Shown: piece by piece, positions 1 to 8,986 of the stretch | Layout of the letters: every line of letters starts with the position of its first letter | How positions within the stretch are numbered: the first letter of the stretch is position 1 | Origin: Microbulbifer sp. HZ11 | GTDB taxonomy: Bacteria > Pseudomonadota > Gammaproteobacteria > Pseudomonadales > Cellvibrionaceae | NCBI RefSeq assembly: GCF_000708675.1 | Contig: NZ_JELR01000002.1 | Span: 496,001 to 560,000, forward strand | Length of the DNA stretch: 64,000 nucleotides | Direction of reading: 5' to 3' | Program-made: the position numbers and the translations under genes | The notes under the pieces: model-generated | Database searches by the model: none | What the model was told of the DNA's origin: nothing | The model's input: only the letters and a program-made list of their open reading frames with translations

Positions 1-2
1 TG

Positions 3-104
3 ACGCTGCTGTTCTTGCCCGCCCTGTATGCAGCGTGGTTCCGGGTTGAGAAGTCAGAGGAAAGCGATGCGGCGGAAAGTGCCTTACCTGCAACCAGCAG
101 CTAA
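3..104 (+). CDS. C-terminal end of an RND efflux pump (partial)
   Basis: This is the last 33 codons of a gene that begins before the window. The frame opens at base 3 and stops at TAA 102-104. It reads TLLFLPALYAAWFRV followed by a short acidic, alanine-rich tail. That hydrophobic stretch matches the final transmembrane helix of HAE1/AcrB-type RND inner-membrane transporters, which usually end with such a helix and a polar cytoplasmic tail. A terminator follows immediately, so it is the last gene of its transcript. Substrate and partners lie outside the window. The family call rests on one short motif and is moderately sure. Confidence 0.65.
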   Translation, partial: TLLFLPALYAAWFRVEKSEESDAAESALPATSS

Positions 105-129
105 GTAAAAACAGCTATGTGAAAACAGC

Positions 130-160
130 AAAAAAGGCTTCCAGAACGGAAGCCTTTTTT
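130..160. terminator. Bidirectional rho-independent terminator
   Basis: A perfect 13-base inverted repeat (aaaaaaggcttcc / ggaagcctttttt) with a 5-base loop has A-runs on one side and T-runs on the other. It can end the efflux gene from the left and the phosphodiesterase gene from the right. Confidence 0.85.
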
Positions 161-189
161 GCTTCAGTGGCGGAAGAGCGCATGCTGGT

Positions 190-1113
190 TCAATCGCTCA
201 TCTCGTGAAACTCTTGCAACTCCTCAATCACCTGAAACAGCCGATCGGGCCTGTCGGTCATAATTCCATCCACACCCAGTTCAATCAGTCGGCGCATCTC
301 GGCCTCGTCATTCACCGTCCACACGTCGACGCGCACACCATGATCCTGCACCTGGCGCAGACTACTGCGATCCACCAGAGCAATACCATCGTACTCGGTG
401 GGAATATGCAGCGCCTGGTAGCGGGGGCTCAGTAACCGGAAGGCGCGTAACTTGCTGGCTACGGCAAAGATCTTCACCTCATCGGAACCGGCGCCGGTGG
501 CCACCTGCGGGCAGTCCGTGCGCAAGGCATCCACAGCGCTCTGATGGAAGGAGGACACAATCACCAGATTACTTTTGTTGTACGCCTTCAGCTTGCGACA
601 GAGTGAGCGTGCCGCTTCCGGATCCGGGGTTTTCAGCTCGATCACCATCGGGTAGCGAGGATAGGCCTTGAATACTTGATCCACAGTGAGAATACCCTGG
701 GGGTTGTCCCGATAGGGGTAGCTACTGCCATCCTTGCTCCAGTTGTACGCCACATTCAGCTGTCTGAGTTCGGCAAGGGTTTTATCGCGTATGCGCCCTT
801 TGCCGTCGCTGGTTCGGTCGACGGTATCGTCGTGCATCAGCACCAGTTCATCATCGATGGTGGCGTGCACATCCATTTCCAGTACATCCACCTTCATTTC
901 GGCCATTTTCCGTAAAAAAACCGGCGTGTTACCCGGGAAAAGCCCCAGACCGGAATCATCGGCGTGAGAAATCACCAGCGGACGCCGAAACCCCTCGGTC
1001 TGATAACTGGGGAACTGCAATCCGGTGTATGGCGCCGGGCGCGCGGCAAGATAGCGCCAGCCGACAAACACCAGCAGAGCGATCAGTAGCAACAACAATA
1101 GGCGCTTGATCAT
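190..1113 (-). CDS. Glycerophosphodiester phosphodiesterase family, membrane-anchored
   Basis: A 307-residue protein with an N-terminal membrane anchor (residues about 4-23, mostly Leu/Ile/Val) and a GDPD-type TIM barrel. Visible motifs are LEMDVH (metal-binding Glu/Asp), HDDTVDRTSDGKG, VIELK, VDVWTVN and the C-terminal GVDGIMTDRPD. Known members hydrolyse glycerophosphodiesters to glycerol-3-phosphate and an alcohol. The first motif is unusual: canonical HRG...PENT reads SHADDSG...PGNT, so both the conserved Arg and the metal-ligand Glu are replaced. Substrate may therefore differ. The next gene upstream on the same strand is a paralogue with the same changes, and the two may be co-transcribed (51-bp gap). 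It probably acts in the periplasm, anchored in the inner membrane. Confidence 0.82.
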   Translation of the reverse strand: MIKRLLLLLLIALLVFVGWRYLAARPAPYTGLQFPSYQTEGFRRPLVISHADDSGLGLFPGNTPVFLRKMAEMKVDVLEMDVHATIDDELVLMHDDTVDRTSDGKGRIRDKTLAELRQLNVAYNWSKDGSSYPYRDNPQGILTVDQVFKAYPRYPMVIELKTPDPEAARSLCRKLKAYNKSNLVIVSSFHQSAVDALRTDCPQVATGAGSDEVKIFAVASKLRAFRLLSPRYQALHIPTEYDGIALVDRSSLRQVQDHGVRVDVWTVNDEAEMRRLIELGVDGIMTDRPDRLFQVIEELQEFHEMSD

Positions 1114-1163
1114 TCAACCCTTCCCATTCCGGTATTGACCTGTAATACCCTGCCGCGGAGCTT

Positions 1164-1976
1164 TCATAACTTACCCTTTAGTATTGATAACAGTCTGTCG
1201 GGACGGTCGGTGACGACACCATCTATTCCAATGGTGATCATTTTTTTCATATCCCCAGGATGATTTACGGTCCAGGCGGAAAGGTGCAGGCCGCAGCGGT
1301 GTGCTGCCGAGACGAAACGCCGGGTGAAAACCGGGATGCCATAGTAGTGCATGGGTAATTGCATGGCCCGATAGGAAGGAGCGAGGCACCGCTCCGCAAA
1401 TACCAATTGCGCCATAAAGAACAGCAACGCCTCGGGCAAGGTAGCACCGGTCGCGACACGGGGGCAGATTCGTCGAAAAGTGCGAATCACTCCGTGGTGA
1501 AACGAAGACACAACCACCCGTTCATGGCAACGGGCATCCTCTATGGCTTTCGCCAAAGCGCACGCCGCACGTGAGTCGTCATTTTTTAATTCTATGATCA
1601 TCGGCGCCTGAGGGAATTCAGCAAACGCGTCATCAATGGAAATAAAAGGTTGTGGATTATCCCGGTAGGGGAAATGTTCACCGTCCGTAGACCAGTGATA
1701 GGCTGCATTAAGCTCCCGTAGCTCCGCCAGCGATTTATCGCTTACCAGCCCCCGGCCATCACTGGTTCGCTCCAGCGTATCGTCGTGAAGCAGAACAAGA
1801 TGGTCGTCCGCCGTAAGGTTGAGATCAACCTCCAGTGCATCCACTCCCAGCTCAAGCATTTTACGCAGGTACAGGGATGTATTGCCTGGGTACAAGCCGC
1901 GCCCTCGGTCATCCCCATGAGCAATCACCAACGGTCGTGTACCGGGTGATTTGAACCAGGAATTCGTATTACTCAA
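1164..1976 (-). CDS. Glycerophosphodiester phosphodiesterase family, paralogue
   Basis: A 270-residue soluble paralogue of the gene beside it. It lacks a signal peptide or anchor, so it is probably cytoplasmic. Barrel motifs are VIAHGDDRGRGLYPGNT at residues about 17-33, LEVDLNLT, HDDTLERTSDGRG, IIELK, SAWTVN and GIDGVVTDRPD. The first motif again lacks the usual Arg and has Gly in place of the Glu of PENT. The pair looks like a tandem duplication with divergent localisation. The GDPD fold is clear. Catalysis on ordinary glycerophosphodiesters is only inferred. Confidence 0.82.
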   Translation of the reverse strand: MSNTNSWFKSPGTRPLVIAHGDDRGRGLYPGNTSLYLRKMLELGVDALEVDLNLTADDHLVLLHDDTLERTSDGRGLVSDKSLAELRELNAAYHWSTDGEHFPYRDNPQPFISIDDAFAEFPQAPMIIELKNDDSRAACALAKAIEDARCHERVVVSSFHHGVIRTFRRICPRVATGATLPEALLFFMAQLVFAERCLAPSYRAMQLPMHYYGIPVFTRRFVSAAHRCGLHLSAWTVNHPGDMKKMITIGIDGVVTDRPDRLLSILKGKL

Positions 1977-2013
1977 TGGCGTAACACCCGACTCGCTGAA
2001 TAAAAATCGTCAC

Positions 2014-3432
2014 TCACTTCGCGGGCTCGATTCCAGGAAGTGCCTTTTTCGCTTTATCCGGTTGCGCCACCTGTTCTCGCCAACGCAGAAAGCGCGCCTC
2101 TAACCACAGAGGGAAGAATATGACGATATCGTAGATGCGTGCCGCGATGGAACCCGCACGTAATATGCCGGAACCGATAAGGCGCAGAGCCACGGATAAA
2201 AGTCGCAGGGAAAAAGAGATAGACACTCCCAACACCGTACGAGTGGCATTAACAAAGCTTTCCAATGGAATCGCCAGAAAGGCCAACACCAAGGGAAAAA
2301 CAAAGCCCATTACCAATTGTGCAGAGAGGACGACTCTAAATACGCTACTATCCGTGGCTCCCGCACCGGCGGCTACCGCCGAAGCCCCCTCCTGCAAAAG
2401 CAATTCACGGGTATACGCCAGGCCAGCGCCCAATGCAGCTAGTAAAATCAGCAGTGACAGTGATACCCACAATATACGGGCACGAACCCGATCACTGAGC
2501 GCACCGATGGCAGGGAAGAGTCTGGTGATTCGCAGGGATTCCATCGTAAAAATACCTAGAGTGATTTCTACCAGAATCACCACCAGTGCCGAAATGTCCG
2601 CGAAATGGTAATCACCGAAATAGCTCGCGCCCTCCCACATTGCCCCCATGGGTCGGGCAATCAAATGGAAGTTGATAAACACGCAACCCGCAGCAGCCAC
2701 CAGCAGCAACCCGGAAACAATGAACTGACTCATGGAGGAGGACGACAGTATACGCAGGGCGCGGTCAGTGCCTTGCACGATCTCCTCGTAGCGCTCCATA
2801 TGACGATCAACCTGTCGGGCGCGTTGCTGTACCGAGGAGACGGCCTTGTTCACTTTACCAAGACTGTTCAGGATAGAGCGCCATGCCGGCATCATGCGCT
2901 TAAGTAACTGGTGGCGCTCACGGGCCGATTCCCGATAGGCCTCCAGAGCCTTGCTTTCGGCTTTCCGCATGGAACCGTGAATGGTTTCCAATACATCGGC
3001 CACCACCGGATCCTGATTGGATGGGATTTCAGCAACTGCCTTGATGGCCTTGGCCCAGTTGCTGGGCGCCGGCGGTACTTCGGCGCTGCGTACATAGTCT
3101 TCATCAATGGCTGCGAGTTGCTCGCACAGACGGCGGTGCAATGCGGGATACTGCGCAAGCTCTTTTTTCATCGAGTGCTCAATGCGTTCAATGTCCCGCT
3201 CTATCTGCCGCTCGCTCGCTTCGCGTCCCAAGGCCAGTAATACCTCACGATTGCGTAGCTGCAAGCGCGCGTCAGCAGCAGCAACCGCGTTGGCGCCGAG
3301 CCGGAATGACTGGTGGAACAGGCGGGCTACCGCATAGATCCCCTGATGCACTGGCTTGCGAGCAAGAAACAGTGCGACCAGCCCAATCAAAAACCACAAC
3401 CACGGCGGTAAACTATAGAGTAACTCGGCCAT
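2014..3432 (-). CDS. Unknown inner-membrane protein with coiled coil
   Basis: A 472-residue protein I do not recognise. An N-terminal membrane segment (about residues 8-24) precedes a long charged, Ala/Arg/Glu-rich region (about 45-230) likely to form coiled coils. Four or so further membrane segments follow (about 235-258, 283-305, 325-347, 370-397) and then a basic tail. The layout, a cytoplasmic helical arm followed by a membrane bundle, fits a scaffold or channel-like protein better than an enzyme. No catalytic motif is visible. It lies upstream of the two phosphodiesterases on the same strand with a 37-bp gap, so it may share their transcript. Confidence 0.6.
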   Translation of the reverse strand: MAELLYSLPPWLWFLIGLVALFLARKPVHQGIYAVARLFHQSFRLGANAVAAADARLQLRNREVLLALGREASERQIERDIERIEHSMKKELAQYPALHRRLCEQLAAIDEDYVRSAEVPPAPSNWAKAIKAVAEIPSNQDPVVADVLETIHGSMRKAESKALEAYRESARERHQLLKRMMPAWRSILNSLGKVNKAVSSVQQRARQVDRHMERYEEIVQGTDRALRILSSSSMSQFIVSGLLLVAAAGCVFINFHLIARPMGAMWEGASYFGDYHFADISALVVILVEITLGIFTMESLRITRLFPAIGALSDRVRARILWVSLSLLILLAALGAGLAYTRELLLQEGASAVAAGAGATDSSVFRVVLSAQLVMGFVFPLVLAFLAIPLESFVNATRTVLGVSISFSLRLLSVALRLIGSGILRAGSIAARIYDIVIFFPLWLEARFLRWREQVAQPDKAKKALPGIEPAK

Positions 3433-3688
3433 GGTACAGCGTCCTCCCTGCTGGTATGCAGCAATATTATTCTGTTTTCAGACCCGTGAAACCTTCGGGT
3501 AACCGCTGTTGTCATCCTTTGTGCGGTAGGTGTAAATGCTACCAACTGTGCGAAAAGGATTCCCGTGGAGAATTCCACAAATGCTGTAAAAAGAAAGCCG
3601 GGCGCGCTGAAATAACGGACAGATCGGCATGTAAGTCAACCGGTAAATGCATTTCGCGCCAGCCGGCCCGGCGTCGCCGCCGGGAGGG

Positions 3689-4813
3689 TCAATCCAGACT
3701 TTTGTTGAAGCGCAGAATCGCGAGGCTCATCATCACTCCGATGAACACCAGAAGGGCCAGAAGGTCCGGCCACAACTCCAGAATATCCGCACCGCGCAAC
3801 ATCACCCCCCGAATCAGACGCAGAAAGTGTGTGAGCGGTAACACTTCCGCCAGCCACTGAGCCGCCTCAGGCATACCGTCAAACGGAAACATAAACCCGG
3901 AAAGCAGAATCGAAGGCAGAAATACAAAAAAAGTCATCTGCATCGCCTGGAACTGGGACTGGGCACGGGTAGAAATCAGCAGGCCCATTGCCAGATTGGC
4001 AAGGATCAACAACAGCGCAGCCAGGTACACATCAAGCAGACTTCCGCGAATAGGCACGCTGAACAGCAGCATCCCCAGTATCAGGATCAGGCTGGTCTGT
4101 ATGAGGCCGATCAACCCGTAAGGCAGTACCTTGCCAATCATCAGTTCCGCACTGCTTACAGGGGTGGCGATCAGCAACTCCATATTACCCCTTTCCCGCT
4201 CCCGCACGATTGCTACAGAGGTAAACATCACCATGGTCATGGTTAGAATGATACCGATCAATCCAGGGACAATATTGATGGCAGAAACCCGTTGCGGGTT
4301 GTAGAACGATACAATACGGATAGGCGTTTCCGGAAACGGAACCGAAGACTGCCGGTTCGGCAACAATATATTATTTTCCGGTGGCGGCTCGCCAATCGGC
4401 ATCTGGGCCAGCTGTGCCGCAGCGCTCTGCACTACCGTATCGCTACCATCCACCAGAATCTGTACCGCCTCCTGGCCAACCGCGAGGCGGCGCTCGTAGT
4501 CGAACGGAATGACCACGCCCACACTGATCTCGCCCCGCCGCAGCATATCCATCAGCTGCTCTGGAGTTCGCGCGGTCGCCACCGGTCGAATGACTTCCGT
4601 CGCAAGCATGTCCATAACAAGCTGACGTGAAGCGCTGGTGAGGGACTGGTCCGCAATCGCCGCTGGCAGATGCCTCAGATTCAGGTTAATCGCGTAGCCA
4701 AACAACACTAACTGCATGACCGGAATACCAACAATCATCGCCAGGGTCATCCGGTCACGTCGCAACTGGCGGAACTCCTTCAGCAACACCGCGTAAAGAC
4801 GACGCCAGTTCAC
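3689..4813 (-). CDS. ABC-2 type transporter permease (YhhJ/YbhR-like)
   Basis: A 374-residue permease of the ABC-2 family. It has an N-terminal helix just after LLKEFRQLRRDRMTL, a large periplasmic loop (about residues 45-170), then five hydrophobic segments ending near 370. This layout is typical of YhhJ/YbhR/DrrB-type exporters. The start overlaps the stop of the ATPase gene by 4 bases (ATGA), so the two are translationally coupled. Only one permease gene is present, unlike the ybhS-ybhR pair, so a homodimer is likely. It is the last gene of a seven-gene operon. Substrate is unknown. Confidence 0.88.
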   Translation of the reverse strand: MNWRRLYAVLLKEFRQLRRDRMTLAMIVGIPVMQLVLFGYAINLNLRHLPAAIADQSLTSASRQLVMDMLATEVIRPVATARTPEQLMDMLRRGEISVGVVIPFDYERRLAVGQEAVQILVDGSDTVVQSAAAQLAQMPIGEPPPENNILLPNRQSSVPFPETPIRIVSFYNPQRVSAINIVPGLIGIILTMTMVMFTSVAIVRERERGNMELLIATPVSSAELMIGKVLPYGLIGLIQTSLILILGMLLFSVPIRGSLLDVYLAALLLILANLAMGLLISTRAQSQFQAMQMTFFVFLPSILLSGFMFPFDGMPEAAQWLAEVLPLTHFLRLIRGVMLRGADILELWPDLLALLVFIGVMMSLAILRFNKSLD

Positions 4814-5784
4814 GACCGCGGTTCCGTATCCGCCGTGACGCCCCGCCGCGCAGGCCGTCGGTGAGTCACCGAGACAAACACATCCTCAAGGGTCGCACTG
4901 ACTGGCGCCACGCGTGCATCGCTTTCCTGTGCTCGCAAGGCTTCCTGCACGTGCTTCAGAATCTCGGCCGCGTTCTGCTGACCATCGGTCAGCACCCTCA
5001 GGTTGTTACCAATTTGCGCGGCGCTAATTACCCCCGGAACCCGTAATACCCGCTGGCGAGCTGCCCGCTGATTATGCGCTTCCACCAACAGGGTGCGCCC
5101 TTCCAATGCCCCGGTGAGTTCGCCGGGTGAACCGTCGGCCACGAGCCGCCCGCGGTCGAGAATTGCCAGCCGGTGGCAGCGTTCCGCCTCATCCATATAA
5201 TGCGTGGATACCAGAATTGTGGTGCCGCTGTCGGTGAGTTCGAACAGTTTTTCCCAGAAGTCCCGTCGCGACTCCGGATCCACTGCGCTGGTAGGTTCAT
5301 CCAGAAACAATAACTCAGGCTTGTGGATTACCGCTCCGGCAAGTGCCAGCCGCTGTTTCTGACCTCCGCTCATGGTGCCGGCCAATTGCCCGGCACGCTC
5401 CTCAAAATGGTATTCCACCAGTAATTCATCAATGCGCCGTCGCGCCTGGCGGGCCGGCATATTCTGCACTGCTGCGAGAAACTCCAGGTTTTCACGCACC
5501 GTAAGATCGGTAAACAGGGAGAACTGTTGTGTCATATAACCGATATGACGGCGCAACGCTTCCGCCTGTGCGGGGACCTCGAACCCCAGAACTTCCATTT
5601 CACCTGCCGAGGGTGTCAACAGCCCACACAACATGCGAATACTGGTGGACTTGCCGGAACCATTCGGCCCAAGGAACCCATAGATCTGTTGGCTGGGCAC
5701 CGTAAGATCGACCTGATCCACCGCCAGCAGTCTGCCAAATTGCTTGCTGAGCCCACGGGCACGGATGGCGATGTCATTTGCCAC
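4810..5784 (-). CDS. ABC exporter ATP-binding subunit
   Basis: A nucleotide-binding subunit with Walker A GPNGSGKST, signature MSGGQKQRLALAGA, Walker B ELLFLDEPTSAVDP and the switch His in ILVSTHYMDEAERC. It has a single ATPase domain of about 220 residues plus a C-terminal region typical of CcmA/YbhF exporters. I place the start at GTG 5784, preceded by a GGGAG Shine-Dalgarno sequence and overlapping the HlyD stop by 11 bases. An ATG at 5853 would add 23 residues without homology-like character and overlap the previous gene by 80 bases. It pairs with the adjacent permease. Confidence 0.88.
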   Translation of the reverse strand: MANDIAIRARGLSKQFGRLLAVDQVDLTVPSQQIYGFLGPNGSGKSTSIRMLCGLLTPSAGEMEVLGFEVPAQAEALRRHIGYMTQQFSLFTDLTVRENLEFLAAVQNMPARQARRRIDELLVEYHFEERAGQLAGTMSGGQKQRLALAGAVIHKPELLFLDEPTSAVDPESRRDFWEKLFELTDSGTTILVSTHYMDEAERCHRLAILDRGRLVADGSPGELTGALEGRTLLVEAHNQRAARQRVLRVPGVISAAQIGNNLRVLTDGQQNAAEILKHVQEALRAQESDARVAPVSATLEDVFVSVTHRRPARRGVTADTEPRS

Positions 5785-6964
5785 CGTCGTCGGACTCCCG
5801 GACTGCTGGCGCAGCACTCTCAGGGTTGTGTGAGGGGTGAAGGCTTCGCGCATTGGGCAGTGTATTGCCCCGGGCTTCAGGTAAGTATGAGGAGTCTGGA
5901 TCCAGCGCCCTGCTCATTGCCGCACTCTGCGGATACTCTTCCTCACTTACGGTCCCGGGCAGAAATATTACCTGAAGCGGGAGTCCCGCTGGTAACCGGT
6001 CAGCCCCCACACCTTTGCGCAACTGGATTTCCGCGATATAGCTGAGGCGCGCCACATCATCGCCAGTAAGCGCGTAGTACGGAGTGAAAGACGGTTCGTT
6101 ACGCACCATGCGTACCCGGCCGTCGAATACTGTGTGCCGGTTCTGTGCAGCATCCTTCTTTAAGGTATTAGCGCGCACAGCGCGGGAATCCAGTGTCACC
6201 CGTGCCCGCCCACCCACGGCGATATTCCGTCGTAGTGACTGGGGTACATATACACGCGCGTATGGTGTTACGCCGCTCAACAATATCACCAGCGCCCCAC
6301 CGACCGGTGCCTGATCGCCCAGTTTGAAGGGAATACTATCCACTACCCCGGCACGCGGCGCACGTAAACTTAACTTATCCAGAAGTACCCGCTGCGCATT
6401 TGCCTGAGCGCGTGCCGCAGCCAGAGATGCTTCGCCCTGATCGATATCTTCCACCCGCGTACCGCGCTCCAGCTCCTGTACCTGTTCGAGGGCTGCACGC
6501 ACCTGCGCTCGCGCGCTTTCCGCCGCCGCACGGGCGCCATCGATATCCGACCGGGATGCGTAATCCTTTTTACCGAGGGCTAGCAGGCGCTGATAATCCG
6601 CTTCGCTATCCACCTGATTTGCACGGGCCGCTGCAAGGTCGGCTTTAGCGCGCTCGATTTCCTCGATCCGGGGGCCCGCACGCAGTTCGATAAGTGCGGC
6701 CTGCTCCCGCGCGACCATGGCTTCGGCGCTGTTTAATTTTGCCAGGGCTTCCGAGGGGTCCAGATCGAGAAGCCGCTGACCAGCCTCGACACGCTCACCT
6801 TCCCGCACATATATCCGTACAATCTTTTCCGCGGCCGGAGCGGGCAGTGCGATTCGATCCCATTCCAGGGTGCCCAGTGCAATCTCATCCCGCTCTGCAC
6901 ACGCCGTCAGGCAAAGTACAACCGAAAGGACGATACCTTGTATGCTCAGGGGCGAAGTCCACAT
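5774..6964 (-). CDS. HlyD-family periplasmic adaptor lipoprotein
   Basis: A 396-residue membrane-fusion protein. The chosen ATG at 6964 gives a lipoprotein signal ending in the lipobox LTAC, so the mature protein is probably membrane-anchored through Cys. Next come a biotinyl-lipoyl-like half (KIVRIYVREGERVEAGQRL), an Ala/Glu/Arg-rich coiled-coil hairpin (about residues 70-190), the second half-motif (LRAPRAGVVDSIPFKLGDQ) and a beta-barrel. This matches YbhG/YhiI adaptors of ABC-2 exporters, which link the inner-membrane pump to an outer-membrane channel. No TolC-like gene lies nearby, but a Tsx-like porin lies directly upstream. A longer frame from 7027 would overlap the previous gene. Confidence 0.85.
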   Translation of the reverse strand: MWTSPLSIQGIVLSVVLCLTACAERDEIALGTLEWDRIALPAPAAEKIVRIYVREGERVEAGQRLLDLDPSEALAKLNSAEAMVAREQAALIELRAGPRIEEIERAKADLAAARANQVDSEADYQRLLALGKKDYASRSDIDGARAAAESARAQVRAALEQVQELERGTRVEDIDQGEASLAAARAQANAQRVLLDKLSLRAPRAGVVDSIPFKLGDQAPVGGALVILLSGVTPYARVYVPQSLRRNIAVGGRARVTLDSRAVRANTLKKDAAQNRHTVFDGRVRMVRNEPSFTPYYALTGDDVARLSYIAEIQLRKGVGADRLPAGLPLQVIFLPGTVSEEEYPQSAAMSRALDPDSSYLPEARGNTLPNARSLHPSHNPESAAPAVRESDDGGK

Positions 6965-6971
6965 TGCCGCA

Positions 6972-7754
6972 TCAGAAGCGCCACACAAGCAGCGCCTGTA
7001 CAGTGCTCTCGGTAATATCAACCCCAAGTTTGTTGCGCCAGTACTGATATTCTATGCCGACGAATATCTGCTTGGGGCTGTTGAACAATGTCTTCCCCAT
7101 ATCCCAGCGAAACTGGGGCTGAGCAAACACCCAGCTTTTTACATCGCCGAACTCACTGGTGCGATTGTGAATATATTCAATGTGCCCCTCGATACTGAAG
7201 TCCTGTTTACCAATACTGAACGGGAAGGCACCATTAAAATCGATCATGTAGCTATCACCCTCTTTGGGCGCGCTGTCGCCATAGCCGATGTCTTTGTATC
7301 CGGTAATATCGGTATTCAGAAAAGCCTCCCCCGGAAGCTTCCACGCCACACGAACGCCGGGAAGAAATTTTTCCACATTGGCATCCGCGGAATAGTTAAA
7401 TCCGGCAATAATTCCCAGATCCTTGACCGGCCCAAAGCTCAGGTCACATCCGGTTATTTTTCCGAGACTGAAATTCGGGTACCACTCTGCATACACATCG
7501 GTATCGTTAAAACCGTCGCGTTCCCCGTCATTGATAAAGTCCACGAAGAAAAAATTATCGCCGTACTTCCAACCACTGGCGTGCTGCAAGGTAAGAATCG
7601 TGGTGCTGGTTGTACCACCTGTAAACGGATTGTCCAGACGGCCATACTGTAGCTGTGCCTCGGTTGTCGACCATTCTGCCGCTATCCCGGGCAGGGAGGT
7701 GAGACACCCGAGAACAATGACCAAACGGCTGCCTAGATGCTGAATAGAATTCAC
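6972..7754 (-). CDS. Tsx/OmpK-type outer-membrane channel
   Basis: A 260-residue protein with a signal peptide (cleavage after about GIAA) and an alternating beta pattern ending in the outer-membrane signature ALLVWRF with terminal Phe. The stretch LTLQHASGWKYGDNFFFVD and a following aromatic-rich strand resemble the nucleoside-specific channel Tsx and OmpK family. It begins with GTG, overlapping the cytochrome stop by 4 bases (GTGA), and is followed after 7 bases by the HlyD gene. In this operon it could let the substrate of the periplasmic molybdenum enzyme enter. A nucleoside or purine-like substrate is a guess from the family. Confidence 0.75.
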   Translation of the reverse strand: MNSIQHLGSRLVIVLGCLTSLPGIAAEWSTTEAQLQYGRLDNPFTGGTTSTTILTLQHASGWKYGDNFFFVDFINDGERDGFNDTDVYAEWYPNFSLGKITGCDLSFGPVKDLGIIAGFNYSADANVEKFLPGVRVAWKLPGEAFLNTDITGYKDIGYGDSAPKEGDSYMIDFNGAFPFSIGKQDFSIEGHIEYIHNRTSEFGDVKSWVFAQPQFRWDMGKTLFNSPKQIFVGIEYQYWRNKLGVDITESTVQALLVWRF

Positions 7755-8986
7755 TTTTTCTCTCCGATAAAACCATGCTTGCGGAGATCTTCACGAATCT
7801 TTGCCACTTGATCCTCCGTTACTTCCCCGCCGGGATCGCCCCAGGCGGTCCGCATAAAATTGACCAGCCCGGCAACACGTGCATCACTGAGTTCACTGGC
7901 AAACCCAGGCATACCAGCGCGGGCATTGGTGCGACTCATCCGCTGAGCTGGCAACCCCCGCAGTATCACGGCAATAGTGTTATAGGGATTTTCACCGCGG
8001 ACGCCGGCATTGCGATCCATTGCCGGAGCGAAGGCAATCGTGGTGCCAGTACCTTCCCGCCCATGACAGGCGGCACAGTAGGCCACAAAATCCCCTCGGC
8101 CCTCGGGATAATTGTCGGCTGCGCTTCCTGGATTGCCGCCAACATCGCCACTCGCTTCGGCTGCGGTCTCGTTACCATCCAGAAGGTAGGTAATCATGGC
8201 GTCGAGATCACTGTCAGACAGGTGACTCAGACTGTGTTTCACCACACGGAACATTTCACCAAAAGCGGCCCCCGGCTCACTGGCTCCGGACCTGAACAAT
8301 TCCCGCAGGCTCGCCCTGTCCCAGCCCTGACGCTGAAGTGCCTGCGGGCGAATATCGACCGCATCCCACCCTTCGAGCACATTGCCTGCCAATGACTCGT
8401 CTCGTTTCAGGGCAAATGCAAAGTTCCGCGGCGTGTGGCACTCACCACAATGTCCCAGAGCATTGACCAGATAGTTACCCCGCTGCCACTCCGGGCTTTT
8501 GCCTGCAATCTCACTTACAGGCTGTCGGTCGAAAAATGCCAGATTCCAGGCTTTCAGACCAAAGCGCAGGTTTGCAGGAAAGAGCAGATCATTTTTCGGA
8601 GCGACATACTCGACCGCTGGCAGTTGCATGAAGTAGGCGTACAAGGCTGCTATGTCGTCATCAGTGATCCGGTAATAGGAGGTGTACGGCATCGCAGGGT
8701 ACAGATTGCCATGCAAGCCTACCCCCCGGCGCATGGAAGCTGCGAAATCCTGCAGGGTGTAATGACCAATACCCGTTTTCTTATCCGGGGTGATGTTTGT
8801 CGAATACAGTATTCCAAACGGGGTATGGAATGGCCGGCCGCCGACGAAGGGGCGTCCATTGGACGAGGTATGGCAGGCCACACAATCCGCCGCAGTCGCA
8901 AGATATCGCCCTGTCTCAATCGGCGTTTGTGCACCACTAAATCCGGCGCTCAGTACAGACAACAGTAGCAAAATGATCCGGCCCAT
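7751..8986 (-). CDS. Tri-heme cytochrome c, electron acceptor subunit
   Basis: A 411-residue exported cytochrome c with a signal peptide (about residues 1-19) and three heme sites: CVACH near 35, CGECH near 180 and CAACH near 305. The three-domain layout is that of cytochrome c subunits paired with membrane alcohol dehydrogenases and periplasmic molybdenum hydroxylases. Distal Met ligands are probably the Met residues in AMPYTSY-like and MPGFASEL-like segments. It abuts the 2Fe-2S subunit gene with no gap. The likely job is passing electrons from the molybdenum enzyme to the respiratory chain. Confidence 0.9.
   Translation of the reverse strand: MGRIILLLLSVLSAGFSGAQTPIETGRYLATAADCVACHTSSNGRPFVGGRPFHTPFGILYSTNITPDKKTGIGHYTLQDFAASMRRGVGLHGNLYPAMPYTSYYRITDDDIAALYAYFMQLPAVEYVAPKNDLLFPANLRFGLKAWNLAFFDRQPVSEIAGKSPEWQRGNYLVNALGHCGECHTPRNFAFALKRDESLAGNVLEGWDAVDIRPQALQRQGWDRASLRELFRSGASEPGAAFGEMFRVVKHSLSHLSDSDLDAMITYLLDGNETAAEASGDVGGNPGSAADNYPEGRGDFVAYCAACHGREGTGTTIAFAPAMDRNAGVRGENPYNTIAVILRGLPAQRMSRTNARAGMPGFASELSDARVAGLVNFMRTAWGDPGGEVTEDQVAKIREDLRKHGFIGEKK

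Noticed and set aside
3141-3860. Open frame of 239 codons on the plus strand
   Set aside because: It runs across the 5' part of the coiled-coil protein gene, the gap and the end of the permease gene. It is Arg/Ser-rich without protein-like patterns.
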